Under the pieces are notes generated by a model. The model was not told the DNA's origin and did no database searches. It worked only from the letters and a program-made list of their open reading frames with translations. Made by a program: the position numbers and the translations under genes. Shown here in pieces: positions 27,363 through 35,700 of a stretch of 64,000 nt of DNA. The stretch comes from Sulfurimonas sp. (GTDB taxonomy: Bacteria > Campylobacterota > Campylobacteria > Campylobacterales > Sulfurimonadaceae), in assembly GCF_023229025.1 (NCBI RefSeq), contig NZ_JALOAA010000001.1:1-64000 (forward strand), in the 5' to 3' direction. How positions within the stretch are numbered: the stretch's first letter is position 1; each line of letters starts with the position of its first letter.

Positions 27363-28235
27363 ATGAGTATATTAGTAAATAAAGATACAAAAGTAATAGT
27401 TCAAGGTTTTACTGGAAAAGAGGGCTCTTTTCACGCCGAGCAGTGTCTGGCTTATGGAACTAAAATCGTAGGTGGCGTGACTCCAAACAAAGGAGGAACT
27501 GAGCATTTAGGACAACCTGTTTTTAACACTGTAAAAGAGGCTGTTTCATCTACCGGTGCTACTGTAAGTATGATTTTTGTTCCACCTGCATTTGTAGCAG
27601 ATGCAGTTATGGAAGCAGCAGATGCCGGAATTGAACTTGCTGTGATTATTACAGAAGGTGCTCCGGTTCGTGATATGCAAGCTGCAAAAGCTTACGCAAC
27701 AAAGCATAACATGAAAACTATAGGACCAAACTGCCCCGGTATTATTACGGCAGAAGAGTGTAAGATAGGAATCATGCCGGGGATGATTTTCAAAAAAGGA
27801 AATATTGGACTTATTTCAAAGTCCGGAACGCTTACTTATGAGGGAGCGAACCAAGTTGTAAAAGAGGGCTTTGGGATTTCGACTGCGGTTGGAATTGGTG
27901 GAGATCCTATTATTGGACTTTCATATAAGCAACTTCTTGCAATGTTTGAAGAAGATTCAGAGACTCAAGCAATTGTTATGATTGGCGAAATCGGCGGAGA
28001 CCTTGAGATTCAAGCAGCCGCATTTATTAAAGAGAATATTAAAAAACCTGTTGTAGCATTTATTGCCGGTCAAACTGCTCCAAAAGGTAAAAGAATGGGT
28101 CACGCTGGAGCTATTGTATCTGGCGGGGCAGGGACTGCGGCTGAGAAGATGGCAGCACTGGAAGAAGCAGGTGTAAAAGTTGTAGTTAGTCCGGCAGATA
28201 TTGGAAAAGCTGTAGCGGAAGTGTTAGCTAAGTAA
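27363..28235 (+). CDS. sucD: Succinyl-CoA synthetase alpha subunit
   Basis: 290 residues. CoA-binding domain first (MSILVNKDTKVIVQGFTGKEG), then GPNCPGIITAEECKIGIMPG and the active-site region MGHAGAIVSGGAGTAAEKM with the phosphorylated His (MGHAGA). The frame is open upstream into sucC, but ATG 27363 has AAGGATAT before it and gives the standard N-terminus. Followed by a structured intergenic region before oorD. Confidence 0.97.
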   Translation: MSILVNKDTKVIVQGFTGKEGSFHAEQCLAYGTKIVGGVTPNKGGTEHLGQPVFNTVKEAVSSTGATVSMIFVPPAFVADAVMEAADAGIELAVIITEGAPVRDMQAAKAYATKHNMKTIGPNCPGIITAEECKIGIMPGMIFKKGNIGLISKSGTLTYEGANQVVKEGFGISTAVGIGGDPIIGLSYKQLLAMFEEDSETQAIVMIGEIGGDLEIQAAAFIKENIKKPVVAFIAGQTAPKGKRMGHAGAIVSGGAGTAAEKMAALEEAGVKVVVSPADIGKAVAEVLAK

Positions 28236-28247
28236 TAGTACTCTTTT

Positions 28248-28300
28248 GTGCGAGCCTCATTACGTAACATCATATGTTATTTAGTAGGCGCTATTAGCAC
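28248..28300 (+). other. Structured hairpin between sucD and oorD
   Basis: Three nested inverted repeats: GTGC/GCAC (28248-28251/28297-28300), GCCT/AGGC (28254-28257/28286-28289) and TAACAT/ATGTTA (28265-28270/28274-28279). No T-tract. It may terminate or slow transcription or protect mRNA ends; I cannot tell which. Confidence 0.45.
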
Positions 28301-28317
28301 ATTTTAGAGAGTTATTA

Positions 28318-28374
28318 ATTAAACTTAGTTAATCTATTTATGAAAATAAATTGGCATTGATTAAATTAGTTAAT
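28318..28374 (+). promoter_or_regulatory. Repeated palindromic motif upstream of oorD
   Basis: ATTAAACTTAGTTAAT (28318-28333) and ATTAAATTAGTTAAT (28360-28374) are near copies with dyad-symmetric ATTAA/TTAAT ends, 42 bases apart (about four helical turns). They lie 50-110 bases before oorD and may be paired operator sites for an unidentified regulator. AT-richness raises the chance of coincidence. Confidence 0.4.
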
Positions 28375-28424
28375 GCTAAAACGGTATGGTTAAACGTCGT
28401 ACTTTAAATAAAAGAGGAGAGTAA

Positions 28425-28775
28425 ATGGGAACTTTTAAAACTGAAAACCCAGGTAATGAACCTGTTTGGGTGAATACAAACAACTGTAAAGCATGTGATA
28501 TTTGTGTTTCTGTGTGTCCATCGGGTGTACTTGGAATGAAATATGATCCTACATCAACACTTGGTGCAATGATTTCTGTTGACAATCCAGAGGCTTGTAT
28601 AGGCTGTATGGAGTGTGAGTTATCATGTCCGGATTTTGCTATATTTGTAGCGGATGCAAAAGAGTATAGAGCAGCTGGATTTAGCTTTGCTAAACTTACT
28701 GATGAAGCTAAAGAGCGTCAAGCAGCAATTGTTGCAAACAATTATATGTCACTTAGTGAACAAGGAGTTAAATAA
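28425..28775 (+). CDS. oorD: 2-oxoglutarate:acceptor oxidoreductase delta subunit
   Basis: 116-residue ferredoxin-like subunit with two [4Fe-4S] motifs, NCKACDICVSVCPSG and CIGCMECELSCPD. It carries electrons between the TPP-containing subunits and ferredoxin or flavodoxin. First gene of the four-gene oor operon; GAGGAGAG precedes ATG 28425, and the stop overlaps the oorA start by one base. Confidence 0.96.
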   Translation: MGTFKTENPGNEPVWVNTNNCKACDICVSVCPSGVLGMKYDPTSTLGAMISVDNPEACIGCMECELSCPDFAIFVADAKEYRAAGFSFAKLTDEAKERQAAIVANNYMSLSEQGVK

Positions 28776-29908
28776 TGGCAACAAGAGAGATAATATCTAC
28801 CGGTAACCAACTAGCAGCGATTGCGGCAGTCGATGCCGGCTGTAAATTTTTTGGCGGATATCCAATTACACCTTCATCTGAAGTTATGCATGAGATGTCA
28901 GACCTTCTGCCAAAAATTGGCGGTACTGCAATTCAGATGGAAGATGAGATAGCAGGTATATGTGCTACTATAGGTGCTGCAATGGCAGGAGATCGCGCGT
29001 TGACCGCTACATCTGGACCCGGCGTATCACTAAAAGCAGAGAATCTAGGTTTGGCTCAGATGGCAGAAGTGCCTTTAGTGCTTGTTAACGTTATGCGTGG
29101 TGGTCCATCTACAGGTCTTCCGACTCGTGTATCTCAAGGCGATATTCTACAATCTAAAAATCCGTCACACGGAGATTATAAGTCAATTACTCTATGTGCA
29201 GGCTCATTAGCAGAGTGTTATACTGAAACAGTAAGAGCATTTAACTTAGCAGATAGATTTATGCAGCCTGTAATTGTTTTACTAGATGAGACTATTGGTC
29301 ATATGCATGGTAAAGCAGATATTCCGACGGCAGAAGATGTAAAAGCCGGAATTGTTCCGAGAAAAAGATTTGATGGTCCGGCTGAAGAGTATTTTCCATA
29401 TGGTGTTGGAGATGATGAGCCAGCAGTTCTTAACCCTATGTTTGAAGGTTATAGATACCACTTTACAGGTCTTCACCATGATAAAAATGGTTTTCCAACT
29501 GAAGAGATTGAGACATGTCGTAAGCTTATCCAACGTCTAGAAGATAAAGTTGCTATGCATGAAGATGAACTCGAGTCATACGAAGAGTTTATGATGGATG
29601 ATGCCGAGATTATGATTGTTGCTTATGGTTCAGTTTCGCTAGCAGCAAAAGAGGCTATTCGTCACTTACGTGAAGATGGCATTAAGGCAGGTCTATTTAG
29701 ACCGATTACAATTTGGCCTTCACCTGCTAAAAAAATTAAAGAGCATACAGATAAGATTAATAAAGTTTTAGTTGTTGAGTTAAATATTGGTCAGTACCAT
29801 AGTGAAATTCAACGTGCTGCTTCAAGACTTGATATTGAGGGCTTATTTAAAGTAAACGGTAGACCAATATCTCCTTATGAGATTGTAAACAAAGTAAAGG
29901 AGCTATAA
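28775..29908 (+). CDS. oorA: 2-oxoglutarate:acceptor oxidoreductase alpha subunit
   Basis: 377 residues. N-terminal pyruvate/2-oxoacid oxidoreductase domain (GGYPITPSSEVMHEM; MEDEIAGICATIGAAMAGDRA; TSGPGVSLKAENLGLA) and C-terminal transketolase-like domain (YGSVSLAAKEAIRHLREDGIKAGLFRP region). OorDABC converts 2-oxoglutarate plus CoA to succinyl-CoA plus CO2 with reduced ferredoxin; the reverse carboxylation is a key CO2-fixing step of the reductive TCA cycle. oorB begins two bases after it. Confidence 0.96.
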   Translation: MATREIISTGNQLAAIAAVDAGCKFFGGYPITPSSEVMHEMSDLLPKIGGTAIQMEDEIAGICATIGAAMAGDRALTATSGPGVSLKAENLGLAQMAEVPLVLVNVMRGGPSTGLPTRVSQGDILQSKNPSHGDYKSITLCAGSLAECYTETVRAFNLADRFMQPVIVLLDETIGHMHGKADIPTAEDVKAGIVPRKRFDGPAEEYFPYGVGDDEPAVLNPMFEGYRYHFTGLHHDKNGFPTEEIETCRKLIQRLEDKVAMHEDELESYEEFMMDDAEIMIVAYGSVSLAAKEAIRHLREDGIKAGLFRPITIWPSPAKKIKEHTDKINKVLVVELNIGQYHSEIQRAASRLDIEGLFKVNGRPISPYEIVNKVKEL

Positions 29909-29909
29909 A

Positions 29910-30767
29910 ATGGCGTTTAATTATGACAAATATTTAAGACTACAGAAGATGCCGACACTATGGTGTTGGGGTTGTGGCGATGGCGTTATTCTCAAGGCAT
30001 TTGTAAGAGCAATTGAAAAATTGGGCGTATCTCAAGATGATGTTTGTGTTGTATCGGGAATAGGGTGCTCTGGAAGATTTTCATCTTACGTTGATTTTAA
30101 TACAATTCATACAACTCATGGACGTACTGTTGCATATGCAACCGGCGTAAAGCTTGCTCGTCCCGATAAGTTAGTTGTATGTGTTGCGGGTGACGGGGAT
30201 GCTCTTGCTATCGGCGGTAATCATACTATTCATGGTTGCAGAAGAAATATAGATATGACTATGATTATAATCAATAACTTTATATATGGTTTAACTAACT
30301 CACAAACTTCTCCAACTACACCAAAAGGTATGTGGACTGTATCTCAAAAAGCAGGTAATATCGATCCTACTTTTGATACTTGTAAGCTTGCAATTGCAGC
30401 AGGAGCCTCTTTTGTTGCTCGTGAAAGCATGATAGATCCTAAGAAGCTTGAAAAAGCTATACTTAAAGCTATGCAGCATAAAGGTTTCTCTATGATGGAG
30501 GTGCTCTCTAACTGTCATATCAATCTTGGAAGAAAAAATAAAATGGTCTCTGCTATGGAGAATCTTGAGTGGATTGATAACATCACTGTTTCTAAAAAGA
30601 AATATGACACCATGACTCCGGAAGAGCAACTCAATTTACTTCCAACCGGTATCTTAAAACAAGATACTGAAGCTGATGAGTATTGTGAAATGTATGCAGA
30701 GATTCAAAAAGTTCATCAAGGTCAAAGAAAGACTATCACTCAAGATGACTTTGCAAAAAAAATATAA
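29910..30767 (+). CDS. oorB: 2-oxoglutarate:acceptor oxidoreductase beta subunit
   Basis: 285-residue TPP-binding subunit: MPTLWCWGCGDGVILKAF, SGIGCSGRFSSYVDFNTIHT and the TPP/Mg motif GDGDALAIGGNHTIH with NNFIYGLTNSQTSPTT. Cys residues in the first and second motif may contribute to an additional iron-sulfur site as in related enzymes. GGAGACACG before oorC keeps the operon tight. Confidence 0.96.
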   Translation: MAFNYDKYLRLQKMPTLWCWGCGDGVILKAFVRAIEKLGVSQDDVCVVSGIGCSGRFSSYVDFNTIHTTHGRTVAYATGVKLARPDKLVVCVAGDGDALAIGGNHTIHGCRRNIDMTMIIINNFIYGLTNSQTSPTTPKGMWTVSQKAGNIDPTFDTCKLAIAAGASFVARESMIDPKKLEKAILKAMQHKGFSMMEVLSNCHINLGRKNKMVSAMENLEWIDNITVSKKKYDTMTPEEQLNLLPTGILKQDTEADEYCEMYAEIQKVHQGQRKTITQDDFAKKI

Positions 30768-30776
30768 GGAGACACG

Positions 30777-31334
30777 ATGGCTAAAACTTTAATGAGATTT
30801 ACGGGCGTTGGCGGACAAGGTGTTCTCCTTGCTGGTGAAATTTTTGCAGCTGCAAAAATCAAAACCGGCGGAAATGGACTAAAAACTGCAACTTATACAT
30901 CGCAAGTGCGTGGTGGACCAACTGTTGTTGATATTCAACTTGACGATGAGGAGATTTATTATCCATATGCAAATGATGGTGAAATCGGCTTCATGCTCTC
31001 AGTTGCAAATGTAAGTTACAACTCATTTAAGAATGGTGTTCAAGAGGGTGGAACAATTGTTGTTGATCCAAACCTTGTTCACCCAACTGACGAAGATAGA
31101 AAAAGATGGAAAATCTATGAAATACCTATCATTACAATCGCTAAAGAAGAGGTTGGGAATGTTATTACTCAGTCTGTTGTAGCACTAGCAATTGCTAATA
31201 CAATGATGAATGCAATTGATAAAGATGTTCTTATTGAGACAATGCTCTCAAAAGTACCTGCTAAGGTTCATGATGTAAATAAAGTAGCATATGAGCTTGG
31301 AGAGAAGTACGCTAAAGAAGCGATGAAAAACTAG
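30777..31334 (+). CDS. oorC: 2-oxoglutarate:acceptor oxidoreductase gamma subunit
   Basis: 185 residues, single gamma-domain protein beginning FTGVGGQGVLLAGEIFAAA with the TYTSQVRGGPTVVDIQL segment. It supplies the CoA-interacting gamma domain that is fused to other subunits in pyruvate:ferredoxin oxidoreductase. Last gene of the oor operon; a strong terminator follows. Confidence 0.95.
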   Translation: MAKTLMRFTGVGGQGVLLAGEIFAAAKIKTGGNGLKTATYTSQVRGGPTVVDIQLDDEEIYYPYANDGEIGFMLSVANVSYNSFKNGVQEGGTIVVDPNLVHPTDEDRKRWKIYEIPIITIAKEEVGNVITQSVVALAIANTMMNAIDKDVLIETMLSKVPAKVHDVNKVAYELGEKYAKEAMKN

Positions 31335-31344
31335 CAGAGTTTTC

Positions 31345-31376
31345 AAAGGTAGCTCCAAAAAGAGCTACTTTTTTTT
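31345..31376 (+). terminator. Rho-independent terminator of the oor operon
   Basis: GGTAGCTC (31348-31355) pairs with GAGCTACT (31362-31369), flanked by AAA and a run of eight or more T residues. The loop is CAAAAA. Confidence 0.93.
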
Positions 31377-31424
31377 AAACCTCAAGTGTAATATTAAGTA
31401 ATATCATTTAAATATTAAACAATA

Positions 31425-32042
31425 TTAGAGCTTAATGCTTTCCCAAAAAAACTCAACATGCTTCTCAAACTGAGTAGAAAGGGCTGTTGTAGGTGTATTA
31501 TCAAATCTCAATAGAGTTATCTGCAATCTAATATAGAATAGGGTGGATATAAACTCATACGCAACCATCATTGGATCTCCTGAGCGTATCATTGAATTTT
31601 GCATCATAATAAAAAATGCTTCTGAGAACATCTTTATATTGTTGTCATGAAATTCAAGCATAAACTGCTCTCTTAGCTCTCTATTTTGAAACAACTCTAG
31701 CATTAGAAGCCTAAACATATTCTCATTGTTTTTATCAAAGGTTAGAAGCTTGTATTGCATTGCAAATTTTTGTAAAAAAGCCTTTCCTCTTAAGGCAGAT
31801 TCTTTAATATCTGCACTATCTTTAGAGAAGGGTGTTGAAAATATCTCTTTTGCAACACATAAAAATATCTCCTCTTTATTTTTAAAATGATTATATAAAG
31901 CACTCTCTCTTATGCCAACTTCAGAAGCAATTTTTCGTACACTTGTACCTTTATAGCCTTGCTCAGAGAAGAGTTTTGAAGATACTTTTATGATCTTTTG
32001 CTTTGTATTTGCCTTTCTTGGAAGTGCTGTATTTTCGGACAT
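31425..32042 (-). CDS. TetR/AcrR-family transcriptional regulator
   Basis: 205 residues. The N-terminal helix-turn-helix is typical: ISSKLFSEQGYKGTSVRKIA-like region (residues about 23-60) ending ALYNHFKNKEEIF. The C-terminal ligand domain is helical and unassigned. ATG 32042 has AAAAAGGAG eight bases upstream. Convergent to oorC. Upstream, four near-identical 14-bp palindromes fill the gap to the RNase P RNA gene; the nearest lies 22 bases from the start, so autorepression is very likely. TetR proteins often control a neighbouring efflux pump; here the nearest pump genes are on the far side of rnpB and point towards it. Confidence 0.9.
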   Translation of the reverse strand: MSENTALPRKANTKQKIIKVSSKLFSEQGYKGTSVRKIASEVGIRESALYNHFKNKEEIFLCVAKEIFSTPFSKDSADIKESALRGKAFLQKFAMQYKLLTFDKNNENMFRLLMLELFQNRELREQFMLEFHDNNIKMFSEAFFIMMQNSMIRSGDPMMVAYEFISTLFYIRLQITLLRFDNTPTTALSTQFEKHVEFFWESIKL

Positions 32043-32063
32043 CTACGCTCCTTTTTGTCAATA

Positions 32064-32077
32064 TGAACAATTGTTAA
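32064..32077. promoter_or_regulatory. TetR-type operator A
   Basis: TGAACAATTGTTAA, an imperfect dyad with core GAACAATTGTT. First of four copies, nearest the tetR start; centred about 32 bases from copy B. A minus-strand TATAAT (32092-32087) lies between A and B, so A would fall just downstream of a tetR promoter. Confidence 0.75.
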
Positions 32078-32095
32078 TTTAAAAGTAATTATATA

Positions 32096-32109
32096 TGAAC
32101 AGTTGTTAA
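32096..32109. promoter_or_regulatory. TetR-type operator B
   Basis: TGAACAGTTGTTAA, second copy, 31 bases from copy C. It overlaps the region just upstream of the candidate minus-strand -10 for tetR. Confidence 0.75.
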
Positions 32110-32126
32110 TTTATTCTTATATATAA

Positions 32127-32140
32127 TGAACAATCGTTCA
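32127..32140. promoter_or_regulatory. TetR-type operator C
   Basis: TGAACAATCGTTCA, third copy; a plus-strand TATAAT (32122-32127) abuts it, so a protein bound here would cover a rightward start site. Centre-to-centre distance to D is 32 bases. Confidence 0.78.
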
Positions 32141-32158
32141 TATCTCTATATTGTTTAG

Positions 32159-32172
32159 TGAACAATTGTTCA
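32159..32172. promoter_or_regulatory. TetR-type operator D
   Basis: TGAACAATTGTTCA, a perfect 14-bp palindrome and the best copy of the four. Its centre is about 52 bases before the predicted 5' end of rnpB, next to where a -35 would lie. Confidence 0.8.
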
Positions 32173-32206
32173 CAGGAGAGTAAACGTATATAAAACAATT
32201 TTTATA

Positions 32207-32212
32207 TATAAT
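32207..32212 (+). promoter_or_regulatory. -10 box of the rnpB promoter
   Basis: TATAAT in TTTTATATATAATTGCAC, six bases before the first base of the P1 helix of the RNase P RNA. No recognisable -35. Confidence 0.6.
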
Positions 32213-32217
32213 TGCAC

Positions 32218-32572
32218 AGGTACAACAGATAGTTACTTGATTTATTTCAAGAGGAAAGTCCGAGCTGCTATAAGACAGTGTTCCATTTAACTAATGGCCG
32301 TAGTAATACGAGGGAAAGTGCAACAGAAAATAGACTTCCGCTTATAAGCGGTAAAGGTGAAAAGGTGGTGTAAGAGACCACCAGTCTCTATAGCAATATA
32401 GAGAGCTTGAAAACCCAACATGGCAGCAAGAAACAGATGGTCAGCGTCTTATGGGTAAACAATATGGTGTATAGCTATATTTTTACTTCTAGCTACTGTT
32501 TCGCTAGAGTTACTATGTAAATAGTAAAGTAGATTAATGCTATCAAAACAAAACTCGGCTTACGTTGTGCCT
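32218..32572 (+). ncRNA. rnpB: RNase P RNA
   Basis: Catalytic RNA that removes 5' leaders from tRNA precursors. Conserved type A elements are visible: GAGGAAAGTCCGAGCTGC near the 5' end, ATGGCCG..GAGGGAAAGTGCAACAGAAA, AGGTGAAAAGGTGGTGTAAGAGACCACCAG, and near the 3' end ACAAAACTCGGCTTACG. Helix P1 defines the ends: AGGTACAAC (32218-32226) pairs with GTTGTGCCT (32564-32572), nine pairs including one G-U. Length about 355 bases. It fills most of the 750-base interval without protein genes between tetR and the efflux operon. Confidence 0.93.
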
Positions 32573-32741
32573 AATTTACGCTTTATACTGTTTAATATCA
32601 GATGCTTTTATTTACTAATACTAGATTTTTATCTTTTTTATATATCTTCTTCCAAAATAGAGCAAAATAACTTTCAAGAGAATTTACATTATGTTAACCA
32701 AGTAGTAAGGTGCTATATAAAATAGCAGACGATTTTATATC

Positions 32742-32776
32742 TACCAAGTATCTTTAATTATATTTGATACTTGGTA
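32742..32776. terminator. Hairpin between rnpB and the converging efflux operon
   Basis: TACCAAGTATC (32742-32752) pairs perfectly with GATACTTGGTA (32766-32776); outer ATC and GAT can extend it past a TTT bulge. Weak T-tracts on both sides. Likely the shared end of rnpB and the minus-strand cus transcripts. The 170 bases between rnpB and this hairpin are AT-rich; I see nothing else there. Confidence 0.55.
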
Positions 32777-32793
32777 TTTAGATAGATGTCGTT

Positions 32794-35700
32794 TTATTTA
32801 ACAGACTTTATAAACTTCAGGTAAAGAAGCGGCAGTACAATTAAAGTCAATAGTGTTGAGCTAATTAAGCCGTTGATGACAACAATTGCAAGTGGCTTTT
32901 GAATCTCAGATCCCGGACCGGTAGCAAAAAGTAGTGGCAGTAAGCCAAGTGCAGCAATTGTTGCTGTCATAAGAACCGGACGAAACCGCTTTATAGAACC
33001 TTCACGTACTGCATCTATAATTTTATAGCCATTTTTTACTAGATAGTTAAAGTAGTTTACAAGCACCACACCATTAAGTACGGCAATACCAAGCAGTGCA
33101 ATAAAGCCGACTGATGCAGGTACGGAGATATACTCACCGCTAAAGTAGAGTCCTGCAAAACCGCCAATAAGAGCTAGCGGAACATTTATCATAACAAGCA
33201 CGGCTTGTGTTAAGGAGTTAAATGAGACAAAAAGTAGTATGAAAATCAAAAAAAGTGCAATTGGGACTATTATCATCAGTTTGCTTGCTGCTCGTTGTTG
33301 ATTTTCAAACTCTCCTCCGTATGCTGCATAGTAACCAGCCGGCATTTTTACCTCTTTTTCAATTCTCTCTTTTGCCTCTTCAACAAAACCTACTAAATCT
33401 CGCCCTTCAACATTGCTTTGCACTACTGTTTTGCGGTAACCGTTTTCATGCTCTATCTGCACAGGTCCTGTAGTTTTTGTAAATGTTACAAAGTCAGCAA
33501 GAGGAATGCTTGAGCCATCTGCTAAAATATAGTATAGTTTTTCAAGCGAGTGAAGTGATTTGTTAAGTAAATCTTCGCCTTTTAGCATTAAGTTTATACG
33601 GCGCATCCCCTCTTGAACAATACCAACCTCTATTCCTGTAACCATCGCTTTCATGAAGGTGGCAATTTCACGCTCGCTCAACCCATAATAACCTAGAGCC
33701 TGTTGGTTAAAACTAAGCTCAAAGTATTGAATTCCCTCGTTGCTTTTTTTGTAAACATCACTATTACCGGGAATCTGCTCAAGAATACTCTTTATCTCCC
33801 CTGCAATACGCTCAAGCTCATCATGGTTGCTACCAAAAATATCTATCGCTAAGTCTCCTCGTACTCCGGTAAGCATCTCAGAGACGCGCATCTCAATTGG
33901 CTGGGTAAATACATACTCTATGCCAACTAAGTTATCAAGAGATTTTCTAATCTGCTCTTTGACCCAATCCCTAGATTGAACTCTCCACTCACTCATAGGT
34001 TTTAAAACAAAGAATGTGTCTGTGTCGTTTAGGCTCATTGGATCAAGCCCAAGCTCATCAGTACCTGTACGCGCGATTATAGAGCTTATCTCGGGCACGT
34101 CCGCCATAAGCTTTGTCTGAATTTTTCTATTTAACTCTATACTCTCCTCAAGAGATATTGATGGTAATGATTCTATCATTGCTATTAAAGTGCCCTCATC
34201 CATTGTCGGCATAAAGGCTTTGCCGGTTTTTGAAGCAAGATATATTGATCCCGCAAACATTAAAACGACTGTTACAAAGACTGCTGTAGTATGTTTAATT
34301 GCAAAATCAAGTGAAGGTTTATAGAATTTCAATAGAGTTCTGATTAACCAAGACTCTTTATCAGGGCGTACCTTCATGATAAATGAACTAACTACGGGGA
34401 TAAAAGTAAGCGCTAGTATAAGGGAGCTAAAAAGAGCAAACACTATGCTGAGTGCAACCGGTTTAAATAATTTACCTTCTAGCCCTTCTAGAGTCAAAAG
34501 CGGCATGAAAACAATGATGATAATAAGCACACCCGTAATTATAGAGGGCGCCATCTCAACTGCGGCTTTAAGGATAATATCTATTTTGGTATGTTCTTTA
34601 TGTTTTTCATTTCCAAGTTCTGCGGTAATATGCTCAACCATTACAACAGCCGAATCTACAAGTATCCCAACGGCGATGGCAAGACCGCCTAGGCTCATCA
34701 GGTTGGCACTAAGTCCAAAGTAGTCCATTGTAATAAAACTCATCAATAGTGCAAACGGTAAAATAAGTGCAACGCTTAAAGCCGAAGCAAAGTTTCCAAG
34801 CATAAGTAAAAGTACGATTATAATAAGCACACCGGCCTCAAAAAGAGCATTTTTTACACTCTTTGTTGCAAGATCTACAAGAGTGGAGCGATCGTAGAAA
34901 ATATCAATCTTTGTTCCGCTTGGAAGAGTCTCTTGCATCTCTAGCAGCTCTGTTTTTACTTGCTCTAGCACTTTTTGGGTATTTGAGCCTTTTAGCCCAA
35001 GCACAACTCCTTGAACTGCCTCACCCTGCCCGTTTTTTGAAGAAAATCCTGCACGTGTTAGACTGCCGACATGTATATTTGCTACATCGCTTATATTAAT
35101 AACTTTACCGCCAATAGCTGCAACACTAATTTTACCGATATCTTCTATATCGTTAACTCTGCCTACACTACGAATTAAAATTCCCTCTACGCCCTGTGTA
35201 ACACGCCCTGCTCCATCATTTATATTATTTTTTTGCAGAGTATCTATAATTTGAGTTAGAGTTATTCCATACGTACGCATAGCCTCAATATTTGGTGTTA
35301 CTTCATAAGTTTTTACTTTCCCACCTAGGGCATTAACCTCTGCAACACCGCTAACAGAACGAATCTTTGGTGAAATTACCCAATCAAGCAGAGAGCGCTT
35401 TTGTGTCAAATCAAGTGTATCAGACTCAACTGTAAACATCAAAATTTCACTCAGAGGCGTACTGATAGGAGCAAGCCCTCCTTCAAGATTTTGAGGTAAA
35501 TCATCCATAATAGAATTCAGTCGTTCGCTTACCTGCTGACGTGCCCAGTATATATCAGTTCCATCTTCAAAATCAATAGTAATATCACAGATGCCATATT
35601 TGGCAGTTGAGCGCATTACTGTCTGGTAAGGGATACCTAGCATCCCCATCTCAACCGGAATTACAATGCGTGATTCAACTTCATCCGGTGTCATACCGCT

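Noticed and set aside
28351..28376. TTGGCA with a downstream GC as a sigma-54 promoter of oorD
   Set aside because: The GG to GC spacing is about 20 bases instead of ten.
30300..30629. Antisense open frame of about 109 codons inside oorB
   Set aside because: Fully overlaps a conserved TPP-enzyme gene; product has no recognisable pattern.
32537..32725. Open frame of about 62 codons overlapping the 3' end of rnpB
   Set aside because: It begins inside the conserved 3' part of the RNase P RNA, has no ribosome site, and its composition is that of AT-rich noncoding DNA.
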